In this document: in pieces, positions 5,039 through 5,367 of the stretch
Layout of the letters: every line of letters starts with the position of its first letter
Position numbering within the stretch: position 1 is the stretch's first letter
Origin: Nocardioidaceae bacterium
GTDB taxonomy: Bacteria; Actinomycetota; Actinomycetes; Propionibacteriales; Nocardioidaceae
DNA length: 5,367 nt
Assembly (NCBI GenBank): GCA_013696065.1
Contig: JACCZJ010000301.1
Coordinates: 1-5,367 of the forward strand
Direction of reading: 5' to 3'
The notes under the pieces: model-generated
The model's database searches: none
What the model was told of the DNA's origin: nothing
The model's input: only the letters and a program-made list of their open reading frames with translations
Program-made: the position numbers and the translations under genes

Positions 5039-5367
5039 ATGCCGACCGAAAGTGCCATCACTGTCCGACGAGACATCCCCGCCCCCGCCACAGACATCTT
5101 TGCTGTCCTGTCCAACCCGGCTCAGCACGTCAAACTCGACGCTTCGGGATTTGTGCAAGGTGTTGACCACGCTGATCGCATCGCCAGCACGGGTCAGACC
5201 TTCCGGATGAACATGTCGGGTGACCACATGGGTGGCGATTATCAAACCGACAACGTCGTCTCCGGCTTCGAGCAGGGCAAGCTGATCGCGTGGAAGACCG
5301 CGCCAGCTGGCAGCGAGCCGCCAGGCTGGGAGTGGCTCTGGGAGCTCGACCCACAGGGACCGGACAC
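5039..5367 (+). CDS. SRPBCC-fold (START/Bet v1-like, polyketide cyclase-type) protein, 5' part
   Basis: The first 109 codons of a protein of the SRPBCC superfamily, small cytoplasmic proteins with a deep hydrophobic pocket; the ligand is unknown. The N-terminus has the family pattern: ITVRRDIPAPATDIFAVLSNPAQHVKLDASG (7-37), i.e. a first strand, the 'P-A-xx-I/V-F' helix start and the 'NP..H' turn. It continues with TGQTFRMNMSG (53-63), YQTDNVVSGFEQGKLIAWKTAP (69-90) and WEWLWELDPQGPD, as in actinobacterial polyketide cyclase/dehydrase-like proteins, and is cut by the right edge; about 40-60 residues should remain. ATG 5039 follows GGAGAG at 5032-5037, which is close (1-3 nt); in-frame GTG 5030 would add three residues and is the alternative. 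It lies 80 bases after the acetyltransferase remnant on the same strand, but no shared role is evident. Confidence 0.85.
   Translation, partial: MPTESAITVRRDIPAPATDIFAVLSNPAQHVKLDASGFVQGVDHADRIASTGQTFRMNMSGDHMGGDYQTDNVVSGFEQGKLIAWKTAPAGSEPPGWEWLWELDPQGPD

Overview
The window is GC-rich DNA from an actinobacterium (high-GC Gram-positive). This rests on strong G/C third-position bias, GTG starts, a proline-rich actinobacterial-type membrane protein, and a KorA sequence of the mycobacterial/streptomycete type. Species cannot be named from the sequence alone.

Left part (1-935, minus strand): the first half of korA, the fused gamma-alpha subunit of 2-oxoglutarate:ferredoxin oxidoreductase. It runs off the left edge just where its thiamine-domain 'TS(T)SGPG' motif begins. 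A roughly 317-base divergent region follows (936-1252), with promoter-like elements and one small inverted repeat. Then comes an unassigned four-helix membrane protein with a proline-rich N-terminal arm (1253-1954, plus strand). A strong hairpin (1976-2016) closes that gene.

Central part (2025-3552, plus strand): a tight operon nuoA-nuoB-nuoC with overlapping genes, encoding complex I subunits A, B and C. NuoA has no Shine-Dalgarno. A TANNNT box sits exactly where a leaderless transcript starting on the ATG would need it. The proteins look like the second, NuoEFG-less type of actinobacterial complex I, which is thought to take electrons from ferredoxin. The neighbouring KOR makes reduced ferredoxin, so the pairing makes metabolic sense. 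What is odd is that the cluster stops after nuoC: no nuoD or later subunit follows in the remaining 1.8 kb.

Right part (3553-5367): a complete alpha/beta hydrolase on the minus strand (3697-4512), convergent with nuoC. Then a decayed GNAT acetyltransferase on the plus strand (about 4621-4958), missing its N-terminal half and frameshifted by one base. Last is the start of an SRPBCC-fold protein (5039 to the right edge). These genes have no evident link to KOR or complex I. Together with the broken acetyltransferase and the interrupted nuo operon, they suggest a rearranged or accessory stretch. No RNA genes, CRISPR arrays, transposases or attachment sites were seen.
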